From assembly GCA_023055355.1 (NCBI GenBank), contig JALJCS010000004.1, positions 19,742,244-19,806,243 of the forward strand: 64,000 bases of DNA. The letters are read 5' to 3'. Numbering within the stretch: the stretch's first letter is position 1; the number at the start of each line of letters is the position of its first letter. A program made the translations under genes and the position numbers. The DNA comes from Agelaius tricolor. Taxonomy: Eukaryota > Chordata > Aves > Passeriformes > Icteridae. The notes under the pieces are model-generated. The model ran no database searches. It was not told where the DNA came from and worked only from the letters and a program-made list of their open reading frames with translations. This document shows, piece after piece, positions 33,034-45,776 of the stretch.

Positions 33034-36000
33034 GTTCCCATAAGGACAAAGATCCAAAACTTAAAGGGATATTTCTATATCTGAGTTTCTCCTGATTCAG
33101 CAGTGCTTGCCACCACATGAACTCCATCAGTTTGCATCTGAAACTCATACAAAATTCAAAAAAAACTTCATCCCCAGACCCCAGCCCTTAGAAGCAAGAT
33201 TCATTTCTAGTCTTCCATTCAACCTCTTTATTTTCACACAGTCCTCAACAGGGGGTCTTGTCACCATGAGGTGGTTTTCACTTCTACAAATAGGCAATAC
33301 AAAAGAAAACTGGTCTAATGTCAAATTTAGGGCACACTGTGAGTAAACACAGAAAGTGACAGCAGAGTCATAGTACTTGACACCATCACATTTTGCAGTT
33401 TGTGGGGGCCTGCCTCCAACTTTGGAAAATCACAGCTGCATATTCTATTTGGGGACCAAAGAACATCCTTTATTTGACAAAGATTTCTTCAAATTTTAGG
33501 CAAGCTTCAAAATCATAGGAAGAAATATTGCCTTGCTTTCACAGAGAAATAAATGGGTTACATGAGATCTCATTTCTCCTGCCTTCTTTTCTCCAAGTCA
33601 AAGTTTAATTTTTCAGTTACATTCACTTGGACTGAAAGAAGCAAACAAAACAAAACCAACCAAACAGAAAACAACCAAAAGAGATCCTCTAGGAAAACAA
33701 AAAGGTCATTTAATTCAGAACTTCAAAGCTGTAATAATAGGCACAAAGAAAATCTTAATGGTCAGATTCTGTCATGCAAGAAAACATCACCAGGTGATAG
33801 ATTAAGCCACTGGCATAATTAAAAGAGAGTAAATAATGAAACATACCAAATAATATGGCCTAAAGCATTTGAAAGCTTTCAAAATCATAATGGCTGCAGG
33901 AGTCACGCTTCCACAACTATGATTACAGATAGCTGGATTCAATATATTTTCCAGACATCTTTTTTTACTTCAGCAGACAGTGAGCCTGGGAGCAGCAGGG
34001 TACAGCTGGTGGTTGCCACCCATTCCTCAGCCCCTTCAGAGCAGGAAGACACTCCTGCTCCCAGAAGCCAGGTCCTTACTGTAGAAATGGCAAATGCTCA
34101 CAATCCCTGCTCTTGGCCCTTGCATTCGTGGCACAGGGGACTTTCTCTCCTGATCAAGCATGGGGACATCCCTTCTTCACCTGATTTGGAGACTCGGCAA
34201 GGGGCAGAAGCCGCTGTCCCTTCCCACAGGCCAGGTCCTGCAGCTTTAGTGACAAGCAGGACAATGTCTCCAGACCTGCCCTCTCTGACCTGCTGTGTGA
34301 GCCTTGGCTTTTGTTGCAAACACTTCAGAGCAGTACAAGTCCTGTGATGATACACAGCCCTCCTCCTCCTTCTTTTTCAGTAACTATATGTTTGGGGGTC
34401 TTTTTATCAGGTTCAGCTCTGCTTTGGAAAATGACTTTACAATGGAAATGAACTTATTGTGCATCTCCCAGATTGAATTAAAACGTGCTTCGTGTATCTC
34501 TTGGCCTTGCAAGCAACAGACTGTTAGCAAAGAACAAGGCAGAAAATCTGTTCTGTGCGTGTATCACTGAACTGACTTGATACAGATTGACCCAGAAATA
34601 CAGAGACTGTAAAATGCTTTGTTCACATGGGCAGTTTATATGAGAAGCTGCAATTGAGAGCTGTAGTGGTGATGCTGAATACAAATGAGATAACACGTAA
34701 TTTAGGCTCAGTTGCCATTTGGAGCTATTGTTCATAGGAATCACACATTTTAAATTAGCCAAACCCCAGATTGAACTGACATTGTAACTATCTTATTTTC
34801 CCCCTTCTACAATTTCTTGTGAAAAATCAAGGCCAAAGTATGGTTACTATGAGAACTATAGCAATACTCAGCAAATTGTCTTTCTGTAATTTGCACCATG
34901 CACACAGGGAAGACTGGAGTGTTAAGTAACTGTGCTTAAATTGACACATGCACAACAAAAGGACTGTCTTTCCCTCCTGTCCTTGAAACAAAGTTTTAGA
35001 GAAAAACAAACCAGCACTGAAAATATGCTTGTGAATCCATTTTAACTTAATTAACACTATGCTAGTTACAAATGCAAACAGGTTTCCAAGCACGAAGTTT
35101 GGCTGTTCCTCCACTGTGAATTCAAATTTGACTCCTTGCTTTGTTCTAACAAACAAAGAGAGCAAAGAACAATGTGGCCTGACCCTTCTTTACCCCCTCA
35201 CATACAAATGATCCCTTTAAATATTCAGATGCCCTGAGACATGAAGAGGTCCCATAAGAACAAACACCTGCCATTCCTCCAGACAGCACTATGACCAGAC
35301 ATTGCCTATCTACTTTTTGAACAACTTTTACATTCCTGGGGCTGTTTTGTAAAGAAGATGGCAACACTTGTGTTCTCAGGACATATCCTGTATTTCTCTG
35401 CAGAAGCACACAATGAGTCCCTTCCTACCACATAAACACACTCCACTTGCAACCTCTCAGCAATTTTCCTGCCTAGGGACCCAATGCCATAGGCTTGAAG
35501 TCAGGGTTAGTCCAATAGTCCAGATGCAAACTTCCTTTGAGCATGTTTGTGTACACGTGCTTGGACTGAGATAGGAAGTTGTAGTCTCCACACACTCTTC
35601 CTCTTAGGAGTGAGTCCAGACCCAACGTGAGAGGAGGATGTTAGGAAGCTGTGGGCACTGTCTAGACTGAAAGTAGGTTTTTGTTCCTTAAGTGCATAAA
35701 ATACATGCATTACTGTTAAGACAGGGACATTGGTGGGTCTGGACCCAGTGAGAACTCCAGCCGGGTGCTGTGAACACACGTGGGGTGCAGGGGGCAGATC
35801 CCTGGGCACTCTGCACAAACTGCAGCAGTCTGGCTTCTGTGCCTGCTCCTGCAGCACTGGGAGCTGGGCTCTGAAGACGCTGGAAGGGTTTGAGGCTGGC
35901 AGGATTTGTTGTCTGGTGATTAGAGATTGCTCATCCTCCCTCAAAGGTCCTGGATCCTTCTTTGCATAGTTGCACAGACCACTTGGCTTATTTCTGAAAA

Positions 36001-36089
36001 GCTCACTAATAAGAGGAGATGGCTGGTAAGACTCACATAACTCACAAAATTATATTATTCCTCACTGGCCTTAGACAAACTCATTCTTA

Positions 36090-36246
36090 AAACCCTTCAG
36101 GGCTGGGAATTTCCACCCCGCCCAACAATCCATGCCAGTGCATCACCAACTACACCATTGCAAATGTTTTCTTAAAATCAGGTACAAATCTCTCTTGCAA
36201 TGATTTGTACCCACTTGTGTCCCATCTGTGATGGACAAAAAAGCAG
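36090..36246 (-). mobile_element. Old CR1 LINE fragment, reverse orientation
   Basis: The order of phrases CTTCAGGGCTGGGAATTTCC, CAATCCATGCCAGTGCATCA, TTGTACCCACTTGTGTCCCA and GTGATGGACAAAAAAGCAG follows the reverse complement of the CR1 3' region upstream of the terminal repeat. It is more diverged than the other CR1 pieces here. Confidence 0.68.
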
Positions 36247-39200
36247 ATTATTTAGAAGAATGATGTCACACTGAATGGAAACCTTGTCCTACTAAATGCT
36301 ATGATGATGAATCTGCTCTAAAACTGCTGCATTCAGTGATCACCAAGATGTTTTTCACCACTTTGGAGTGCAGAGTAAGGGTTGGCCTTACCTTCAGACT
36401 CTTCTCCAAAAAAGGATCTGTGCTGCTGTAATTTTCAATGACAGAAGGCACGCAAATGGGATAAAAAATAAATAGAAGAAAAGAAAGCTTAAATCAGCTG
36501 ATACTGGCCTTTGAACTTGATGTTTTCTGAGCAGGATGGTTTCCTCCATGATTCTCATCTATCTAATAAAAAGCAACAGCATAGGCTAAGCATAAAAAAT
36601 CAACAAAGGCATGTGACCTGCTGTTTCCTCTGGAAAGCAATGGGAACTAGGCCCTGACATATCACTGAGACTTCTCAGTCATTTTCAACTTTTGATTTTT
36701 ACTAAAGTTGCAGAAATACTCCCAGCTACTTCTGGTAGGCAGCAGCAAGAATACCCAGACCAAAAACTACAAGAAATATAGGCCAACCCCTCAAAAAAAC
36801 CCCCCGAAAAACAAAAACCAGAAGTCCAATTCCCACAGGAAACAGTCATATCATTGAAGTTAATGGAAGTTTGGTGCTAAGAACTTACAAGTAAAGCACT
36901 TACAACTGAGCACCACCAGTTAATATGCTTCCCAACCACAATCTGTGAGAAGGTTTTGACTTGTTTTTGTACTTGAAACATTAAATTTTTGACATTTTTC
37001 CCATTGCTTTCCCAGAAAGAGATGCAGATTTTTTCAGCCTAGGTAATATGACAACCAACCATTTATCACGTTGCATAAACTGAGCCAGAGCTTTTATTTT
37101 CAAGTAAATGAATACATTTTCAGAATATTTAGACATAACTCCCTGCTTGTCCTCACATATGAAGTGAGCTCTTGCCCATGGTCTAACACTGAACAAGATT
37201 GCTGCTATGGCTTAAAGCAACAGCTTTGTTGTTTTTCCCAGGGTTAAGGAATGCGTTCCTGGCACCCCTTGGGCTAACTGGGACTCTGCTCCATCATGAG
37301 GTGTCCAGCCACATCTGTGAGTGAAAGTGATCAAACTTCCATCTGAGTGCTGTACACATGCAACTGCATAAGAAATGTGTGGGCAAGGGTGCTCGCTTGG
37401 GGATGGAAGTCACTGCTCTTGACCAGATCCCTTCCATGCATGTTCCCAGAGCTGAAAATTTGTGGTGTTTGATGAGCCTGATGTTCCTTTCATATTTATT
37501 TTATATTTATTTCTGCCTCTGCTTGCTATTTTCTGATAACTTTCCCAGGAAAGATGAAACCATAGAGAAGAAGGCTTTTGCTTCATACCAAGCTCTCTAG
37601 GCCTTGATCAGAGACCTGCAATGAGGGAAAATCAGTGGAATTGCTGGTTATGTCTTCCAGGGCTGAGCTTCTCATGCTGACTAGAGGTGTGTCTGCTACA
37701 CAGAGATGTGCAAAATCACAATGTGCAAAAATACAGCTCCCTAGCTGGTTTCTGACCTCACGATTCACCATCAAATGTCACAAAGTGAAGTATAACATAG
37801 CTGTGAGAGAGGATAAGTTAGAACTAGGAGTCTGTGGTTCTCATTCTCCAAAATTCAAATAATTTGGATTAAGACCTTTCAAGAGATTTGAATAGAGGTT
37901 GAGACCTGACAGTCTTTTCTCCTTGCAGAGAGGTGGTGCTTCGAGTAGGTTTCAAGGAACATGATAGGAACATAAAGATACCTGAGATACTCCTGGCCTG
38001 TGTTCTCAAATGTCCACTAAAAATGGCTGAAAGACATTTTTTGTTCCGGGGGATAATGGGCAACAGATCCTGAGTGGTTGTAAGAGCAATGTATACATTC
38101 CATTAGAAATCTAAAACATGTAAACAGACAGACAAAAATTGTCAGAGGGATGTGAGAAACTCATAAATTAACAACAAAGGCAGGAAAAGGAAGTCCAGGA
38201 CAAATACATCAATGTTTTTTCACAACCATGGAGGAGAGTAATCCACTGGTTTATAAAACATTTGGTACAGTAAACATTAGCTGGGTAACAGGCTGAGAGA
38301 TACATGGCACTGGTCCATGGAAATATGAACACAAGGCATTTGTTTCATTGTGTTTCTTTTTCTTTAAATATTTACATTCTGTGTTTTTCCAGGATATAGT
38401 TTTTTATCCCATATGCATGACAAGCTACCTTTCCAAAGGCTGACTTGGGAGGCACATTCAGGGTCTCTGGTTGGGCTTCAGTGGCTCTTTGTTGAGATTT
38501 AGTATATTTCATGAGGGAAAAATAGGTATATACAACTTTTCTCTCCCATTCCTAAGCCCCCCATACCCCACCACTGTATTTGATAGCCTTTTTGGCAAAG
38601 ATTCTTGGGAATAACGGCTGAAGGGGTTTGCAAAAATCAGCTTCTTTTTCCTCCTCCTTTACATGGGCTGAAACATCTAGAAAACAGACATGCCTGCACA
38701 GATAGGGAAAGTAGATGTGTATCTTTTTCTCACTTTGTTGTAGTACAGTCCCCAAGGCCTTAGAGGCAGTCTGAGTCGTGCTCAGCCCTGTGAAATTTCA
38801 TGGTATGGAACAAAATACAGAAACTGGAAAAGGCACCTTTATGAGTATGTTCATTTTCAGTGTTGGCACACACTGTAACTCACAAATTCTGAGCTGTATA
38901 TTTTCAATGCCATGCACTAGATTGGCATCTGCCTCTTTGCAATGGTTTCACTTGTGATTCTGGATATGTCATGAACCATGTGATTTGAAGGCCAACTGAA
39001 AGAAGTATGAGAGGTGGCAGTCCCACCTATACAATCAGGAATCCATACAAGATTGTCCTTTGTAGCCTTGAGGCTCCATAGATTCTGTTGCATCTTCACT
39101 TTCCTGAAATGCTTCATGCTAGGAGGAGTGCACCACTTGGCATTTGAAGGCCTACTCTATCTTTCCTCTCCTATCCCCCCAAAAGGAGAGATTGAGAGGA

Positions 39201-41584
39201 ATTGTGAACAGGCCAGGTTTTCATCAAAATTTAACCATTTTACAATTATTACTCTTTCTTTGAGATTGATATGTGCTATACCAGAAAATTAGTTTGAACA
39301 TCATGACACAAACCTGAAGCAGGTTACACCAGCTAGCTCTGATAGTGCTGACAGTGCAACACCATCAGAACCACGTCCAGTGATGATGAATTATTTCAGC
39401 AGAAAACTGATAGGGCCTGAGACAAGGACCAGATTGTCGACTGCATTTCCATAGCTTGACATGAAACAATGTAAATGTGCTTCTGCAGATACCGGGTCCG
39501 CAAAAGCATCAAATTTCAGATATGCTGTGAATGTCTGTAAAAATAATGGACAATTTAATGACATTTCTAAAGGTTCCTCGATGTCACAGAGGGCAAGAGT
39601 AGATGTTGGAAATAGTGAAAGGAAGAACATTCATTCTAACTGTAAAATGATTCCCTACATATCGACAAATCTTTGATTAGCACATGGTTCCATGGGGCTA
39701 GTTGATATTTTTCACTGTAATAAAAATGTCTTTTGTATATGGTTTTTTCCCATTTTTTTACTTTCAAGAAGAATCAAACATCACTTGACAAATATAGATG
39801 TTACCCAGTTGAGCAATGAAACACTGCTTATGCTGCTTAGACTGGAAAATAAATAAATGACAAATAAACTTATGAGAAACATAATTGTTAATATAAATTC
39901 CAACATTCCCTATCCATCTCACATCTTGCAGAGGGCAAAAAGCTAGTTACAAGAAAGGACTACAAACATACTTAAGTCCACAGAGGGGGTTTCTTCTTCC
40001 GTGTTCTCCATTTCATAAGCATCTCATAAAAGTCTCATAATCTAGTCCTTTCTTCTATTAAGTTTACAGAAAATTCCAGAAGGCATAGCGAAGTGGTTTA
40101 GCTGATTGAAAGCTGATCATTGTAATTTTCAAAGCGGGTGGAAATGTTTGCTGGCAGCAACCATGAATATTCATTTACCAGCACTTCAACAACTCAATTT
40201 TTCTGATTCATCCTCCTTTTGGTTCTTTTCTTTATTTGCAAAGGATGTTCTTATAAAAAAATGTCTGTGACAGGAAGAACAAAATGACATAACATAACAT
40301 GTTATAACATATGACATAACACAACATGACATGACATAACATTTTTATTTGAATTTGCATTTGAGATAGTAAAATATTCTGACTTTACTTAAAACATTCT
40401 TGGTACGAACAATTAAAAAGAAAAAGCAGCCGTATCTCTCTTATTTATATGTAGCTATTATCTTGCTTCTCACCAGGATACCTGCCATGGTGTAATTTTG
40501 AGACACAATGTAAGAATATGTCTGTTCTGTGCCAGCCCTTGTGCTGCTGTGATCTCTGTTTGGCAGGATCTGTTGCCACCCCAGGTGGACACCCCAAAAT
40601 TGTGGTAGGCACACTGAATATGGAGAGAAGCAAGTGAATCTCTCATAGTCAGACCTTCAGAGAAGGGCCAAGGCATCTGGTCTGATGTGGATTATTGGGC
40701 CACTATCCAAATTCACAGCTTGATCATTTGCTGAAACACTGATTCATAACAGATAAACCCCTCATACTGTAGTTTCTAAAAAAAATACAAAGAAGTTTGG
40801 CATTTCAGTGTCTAGCCCCACCATATATTGTCATGCTGACAAATACCAAATCTTTTCTTTCATTGTACTATGACTCCAAACCTATAACATTGAAAACACA
40901 CAGTAGAAAACTATGTTGAAGAAAAAGATTGAAACATAAGTTAGAATCTGACTGTCACTTGGGAAGGACATAAGAAAAGAAATCATTCTAAATTCTCTTT
41001 TCTCAAAAAGTGTGAACTCACAGCTTATTTTGAGCTACATACTGAGCATATGTTAAAATATCTTTATAGGACTAATAGAATCTTTATTTAAACATCTATG
41101 GAAGTTGGAACTGTAAATCCAACCCAAAACTCCACTTTAGTTTGTGCGCAAATGATGCAAGTTTTAGCATAAATTGAATGACAATTTTTTTACTTCATAT
41201 GCTGCTGTATTCGGACCATATGTAGGGATCCTACCACATTCTAAATATAAACCTTATAGACAAGGGTTTGACAAGGGGAAGGAATGTGCCAAGAGGCATG
41301 AGAAGAATAATCACTGTCAGGAGGACCAGGAAAAGCTACAGAACCAGACTCCTCTACTTTTTCCCATAATAAATTGAGTCAATCTCCTAGGCTGCCATGC
41401 CCTTCTTCCATTTGTCTCCATGGGAAATTGTCTCTGGGAAAAAGGATTTTTCTAAACACAAATTGTAAAAGCAATCAAGAAAATAATTTTACTCTTAACC
41501 ATCACTGACAGGCAGTTGCTTTTCTGGGGGCAGTTCATGCAGCATTTGTAGGTGCTCTTTGCATGCTGGTGTTGCCAAACCATC
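36247..41584. other. Intergenic, one candidate conserved noncoding block and a microsatellite
   Basis: No gene is recognised. The block at about 40075-40215 has an unusual mix of AT-rich binding-site-like strings and CpG-containing strings (see findings). A pentamer microsatellite lies at 40284-40342. Confidence 0.35.
40284..40342. repeat. Imperfect (ACATA)n pentamer microsatellite
   Basis: ATGACATAACATAACATG-type units repeat with small variations for about 59 bp, interrupted by a partial palindrome (ACATGTTATAACATATG). Confidence 0.9.
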
Positions 41585-41790
41585 TGCATTCTGATACAGG
41601 CAGCTTGTGAATGTCAAGCTAATTAGCCAAGGCTAATGTCTGGTTTCCTGTAGAGAGCTTTTGTGGAGTAATTGCTGTCCTCGAGGTCAAACCGGTGTAA
41701 TTACAGGTCTTTAATTAATCGAGATAAACAGCCTTTGAATCTCTGCAGTGAGTCAGCCAATCACTCTAATGGACTTTTATCTTAAACTAC
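41585..41790. promoter_or_regulatory. Candidate conserved noncoding element rich in homeodomain-type sites
   Basis: The block carries AGCTAATTAGCC, GGCTAATG, GTAATTGC, GTAATTACAG, TTAATTAATCGAGATAA and GAGTCAGCCAATCA within about 160 bp. TAATTA-type sites next to GATA, AP-1-like and CCAAT strings are typical of vertebrate developmental enhancers. There is no ORF or repeat. Conservation cannot be seen from one sequence, so the call rests on motif density alone. Confidence 0.35.
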
Positions 41791-42736
41791 AACAATATAG
41801 AGTATTATGACAGGTGATAGAAAGGCTTTTATTTGTATGGGATCTAAACAGTAAGAGTTTTCACTAAAGCCATAAAAATTATTAACATCTATTAAAATCC
41901 CTGCCTAGGCTTAAGAACAAATTCATTGTTACATGCTTCTCAGGCCAGACATTTATTTCTAAATAGAGCAGAAGGTAGGTGTTTTCACTGAAGAAAATGA
42001 GTAAGAAGAGAAAGAAGAAAGTATTCTCACTGTAATTTCTCACTCTGTGTGAAGATCAAATTGTTCTTTAAAGCATAGTATTGAGGCCATTTAAAAATAA
42101 CAACCTCCCAAACAGCCTGTTTCTCCTGCTTAAGTGTTTTCCTTCCTCTGTGTCCCCTTTGCTTCTCACACCTCTCCTTGAGGCTCAGATACTTTGGTCT
42201 ACTATGGGAATGTTGGCAAATGTTTCTCCACCTAACTTCATTATTTCTAAGGTCAATTCTCTGTAGGATTTTCTCCTCAGAAACTGTTGTTTGCTTTGTC
42301 GCCTTTCCTTGTGCACTTTGGTGAATATCTAAAATAATACCCCATTTTATGAAAAATAACCACTCTACTTCTACTACGTTGAGGGTCTGCTCTGATGAAG
42401 AAAATTAAATGGAGTGTGGAAGGAAATTAATGGAGGCTTGACTGCTATTATCTTCTGTAGACTTCATCTTAGCTTTGGATTGCATAGCAAGTTTAGGTGC
42501 CATATCTCCCTAATTTAAGTAATCACTGTAGTAATACATTACTAGAAATACATGTAAGTTCAGTTTGTTTTTCTGCAACAGATCAAAACCAATATTTGGA
42601 AACAACCTTCAGAGCAGTCCAATCTGGCAGTCAAATTATCAACACCTAAGAAAATAATATCCATAGCACTGCTGTCTCTGAATTGATTTTTTAATTTTTT
42701 TTTATAACTAATCAATTGAATTTGCACATTCCTGCT

Positions 42737-42840
42737 TGGGGTTTTTTGGGGGGCAGGGGATGATTTTTCCTGTTTTGTTTTAAATTGATGGTTTTGTTTG
42801 GTTGGTGGTTCTTTTTGTTTGTGGTTTGTTTTTTTTTTTT
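42737..42840. repeat. G/T-rich low-complexity tract
   Basis: T and G dominate this strand (GGGGTTTTTTGGGGGG, then TTTTGTTTGGTTGGTGG, ending in a T run). It is similar in composition to the tracts at 14.5, 16.2 and 45.6 kb. Confidence 0.85.
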
Positions 42841-43286
42841 AGTAAACTAGGAGTATAACATAATTAGAGCTTTAAGGTGAATTAACAAGCATGTAAAATA
42901 CAGCATGATGAACTCTAGAATGGTAACTCATGATCAAACAATTTCCAGTGCCAGACAGCATTATGTTTCACATGAGGAAATAGTTTAGCAGGAAATCAGT
43001 AGTCATGTATGTAAAGTGAAAAGAAACAGCTCTTCAGTTTTATTAATTTTGCATGTATGACACACAGTGTGAGTCTGTTCTTTTTGCCTTTTGTGACCCT
43101 TGACTCACACGGGGTCCACGTGACATCATGCAGCACTATCACTGTGCTACCTACTCCAGGTAATGACAGCAAAAAGGACTGGTAAGAGTTAAATGAGTCC
43201 TTATAAACCACGTGCCTACACATTTACATTCTTGTTTCCAAACTCAGAACAAAACTCTGAATTTTTGTCTACATATCTGTAGATGC

Positions 43287-43321
43287 ATGTGTGTATGTGT
43301 TTGTGAGTGTGTGTGTGTGTT
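43287..43321. repeat. (TG)n microsatellite
   Basis: A dinucleotide TG array of about 35 bp with a few interruptions. Confidence 0.92.
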
Positions 43322-45580
43322 CTATAAAATATTTTTCTCATTCAATATCTGGTACTGGAGTATCTGTTCATGAAGACCTATGGGAAGGCCAGCTCAAAGA
43401 TCTCAAGCAATCAAGCAATACAAATACTACTTGCTATGCTGTCACCTAAGGCTCTCTCCACAAAAAGACTCGGGAAGATTAAGCGGTATGTGAAGCAATA
43501 CTGGAAGATGTCCTTGAAGCACTAAGTTGTTTTGCGTGGGATTGTGTCTGTCCAACTACAGTCAGGTAAATCTTATAATAACTCTAGGATCCAGTCGCTC
43601 TAGTCTTTTTATAGCCAATTGCCATCAAGTCGGTAGCCTAATATTATCTGCAGAGGGCTGATTTACCTCCCTTATCTGAAAAAGGACTGAAGAGACAATT
43701 TTGACATAAATGGGGGAACCCTACCCCACCTGTACTTGCAATAACAAAGCATCTTCTATGATGTCTTTCCACAGCTTCTCTGTTCTGTGAGATACTGGGA
43801 GCTTCTCTGCACTTACTGTTCGGCAGTACTTCTCATTGCAGTACTCTGGCAGAGTTATGCAGCCTCATGCTGGGGACGTATTATATCCACATTACTTTAA
43901 AGCTGCCTAAAGTTGCCAGCATAGCCTCTGTGTCTTTCTAAATGTGCATTGTTCTGCAGCAGCCATTCTGTTCCAGCCTTTCATAAGCTATGTAATGTGA
44001 CTCATCTGCTCTCTTTCCCCTTCCCACCCTGTATAAGCTTTCAATCACTGACAATATATTCAAAACAAAAGTATCCAAGAAATTAAAACCAGAATGAAAT
44101 CCTCTAGGCCAGTATTCAGAACCCAGTTGTAAATGAAATGTCTAGTTGCCATTACACTCTTTAAGTGGTGTAATGGTAAATAAGATTTCTCATTTAAGGG
44201 GAGACTCATATGCTGGGGCACACTGGAAGGCACATGCAAACTGACCCAATCTGAGTGGGATGCAAAGTGCTTAAATGCAGTCTTAGACATGTACAGGAGT
44301 TTGAGCCCCAGAGACCGGTTAGCTGGGACTTACAAAGGCACAGGGATCTGAGGCAGTTGGCAAAGAGAGAAAACAGCACAGCAGCATCAATGATTGTGGA
44401 TACCCGCCAAGAGGAAAATTTTTGCACATGAACGAATCTGATGCATCCATGGCAGAAAGCTTCTCTTGTCCTTCAGTGACAGAGGATGAAACACTGACCA
44501 TAGTTAGTGCAATTGTAAAAGCAAAATTAATTCCAGCATTTTCCAGTTTAAAGTCAAATTCCAGGATTATTTCATCCAGAAGCAGCCACAAAGCTCATAC
44601 TGTGATGGAATAGAGTCTTTGCTTTCTACCCATTTGCTGGAAAACTAAGAGCCTCACCAACTGTACAGACACATGAATATTACACAGTTTCAAGGGTGTC
44701 ATCTTTTAACCTGTGTATGCCAACCCAAAGAAAAACTGAATCTCTGGTTCTCTGGAGAACCCTGAGAAAACACAGGAAAGTAGATCCATGTGCTGGCAGG
44801 TAACTCTCCACTGATTTACTGTTATAAATAAAATGAGGGTAAGGTTTAATAGTTACAGCAACCCATTAGCAGAGGGATGAACTGGAATTGATTCCTTACA
44901 TCTGCTTCGGCTTTTACATCACTCGGAACCTTACACATTCTCTCATCCTCACTTCACACATTCCAGTCTCCCAAAGGCATAGGGAGACTTTTCCAACTCC
45001 TGGAAATTTAGTGGAAGGTGTTCTATGTGCAAAGTAATATTTATAAAAGAAAAAATGTGGTGATTCATTTACTGCAAGCCAAAGTCCTTTTTTATGACAT
45101 TGAAACATTGTCAGGGCAAGGCATTTATAGGCTGATAGACATTCTTAGTCATAATTCACAGTAGAAGAAAACACTAGAAAAATTTTCTAGTATAGGGACA
45201 TTAAAACTGAGTTCCACTCAAATGATGTGCATATTTATTTGACCTTCCTGTTTAGACAGTGCATTTGAAATTGTCAAGTTGAGTCACATTTGTATATAGC
45301 TTTGTAGTGTGTTAAATACTTTTCTTGTATCAACAATATGTTACATATATATCAACCTATCATATCACAAGGATATGAACAATACATATAAGGATATAAA
45401 ACTGCTTCCCTTCCAGACTGGGATTCTTTAGAGGCATTTGAATGTAGGGTTTTTTACTTCTCAGAGAAAAGACAGCTCTATCACAGGCCTCTTCATGCTG
45501 ATAAGCTAGTCCTTGAACATGTTTTGAGTGAACGGGACACTTTTCTGGATACTAGAATAAAATTTTACTTTGAATATATG

Positions 45581-45776
45581 GTGAGGGTTGGGAGGTTTGA
45601 GGAGAATGGGGTGGTTGGTTGGTGGTGGATTTTGGGTTTTTTTCTGTTTGGTTTGTTAGTTTGGGGTTTTTGTTTTTATTGGTTTGTTGTTGTTGCACTT
45701 CCCCTTTTTTTTTTTGGTTGGTTGGTTGGTTGGTTAGTTCTTTGTATTTTTAATTGTTTTTGTAATTTTTTAAAGC
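45581..45776. repeat. G/T-rich tract with (GGTT)n core
   Basis: This strand is almost free of A and C for nearly 200 bp. It holds a regular (GGTT)n run at about 45716-45736. The closely spaced GG pairs could form weak two-layer G-quadruplexes. No coding content. Confidence 0.9.

Larger units (their letters stand above)
30716..36089. other. Intergenic, with small tandem duplications only
   Basis: An A/G-rich run lies at about 31540-31600, which makes a Lys-rich ORF by composition alone. Short duplications lie at 32733-32760 and 32996-33033. The longest ORF (33919-34347, 142 codons) lacks signal peptide, domain or splice support. Nothing else is recognised. Confidence 0.4.
41791..45580. other. 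Intergenic with simple repeats
   Basis: No gene is recognised. The segment contains a G/T-rich tract at 42737-42840, a (TG)n at 43287-43321 and a CpG-containing unique block at about 43430-43690 that may be conserved noncoding DNA. Confidence 0.35.

Noticed and set aside
33919..34347. 142-codon ORF, the longest outside repeats
   Set aside because: No signal peptide, domain, Kozak context or splice sites seen. It is within chance length for 64 kb.
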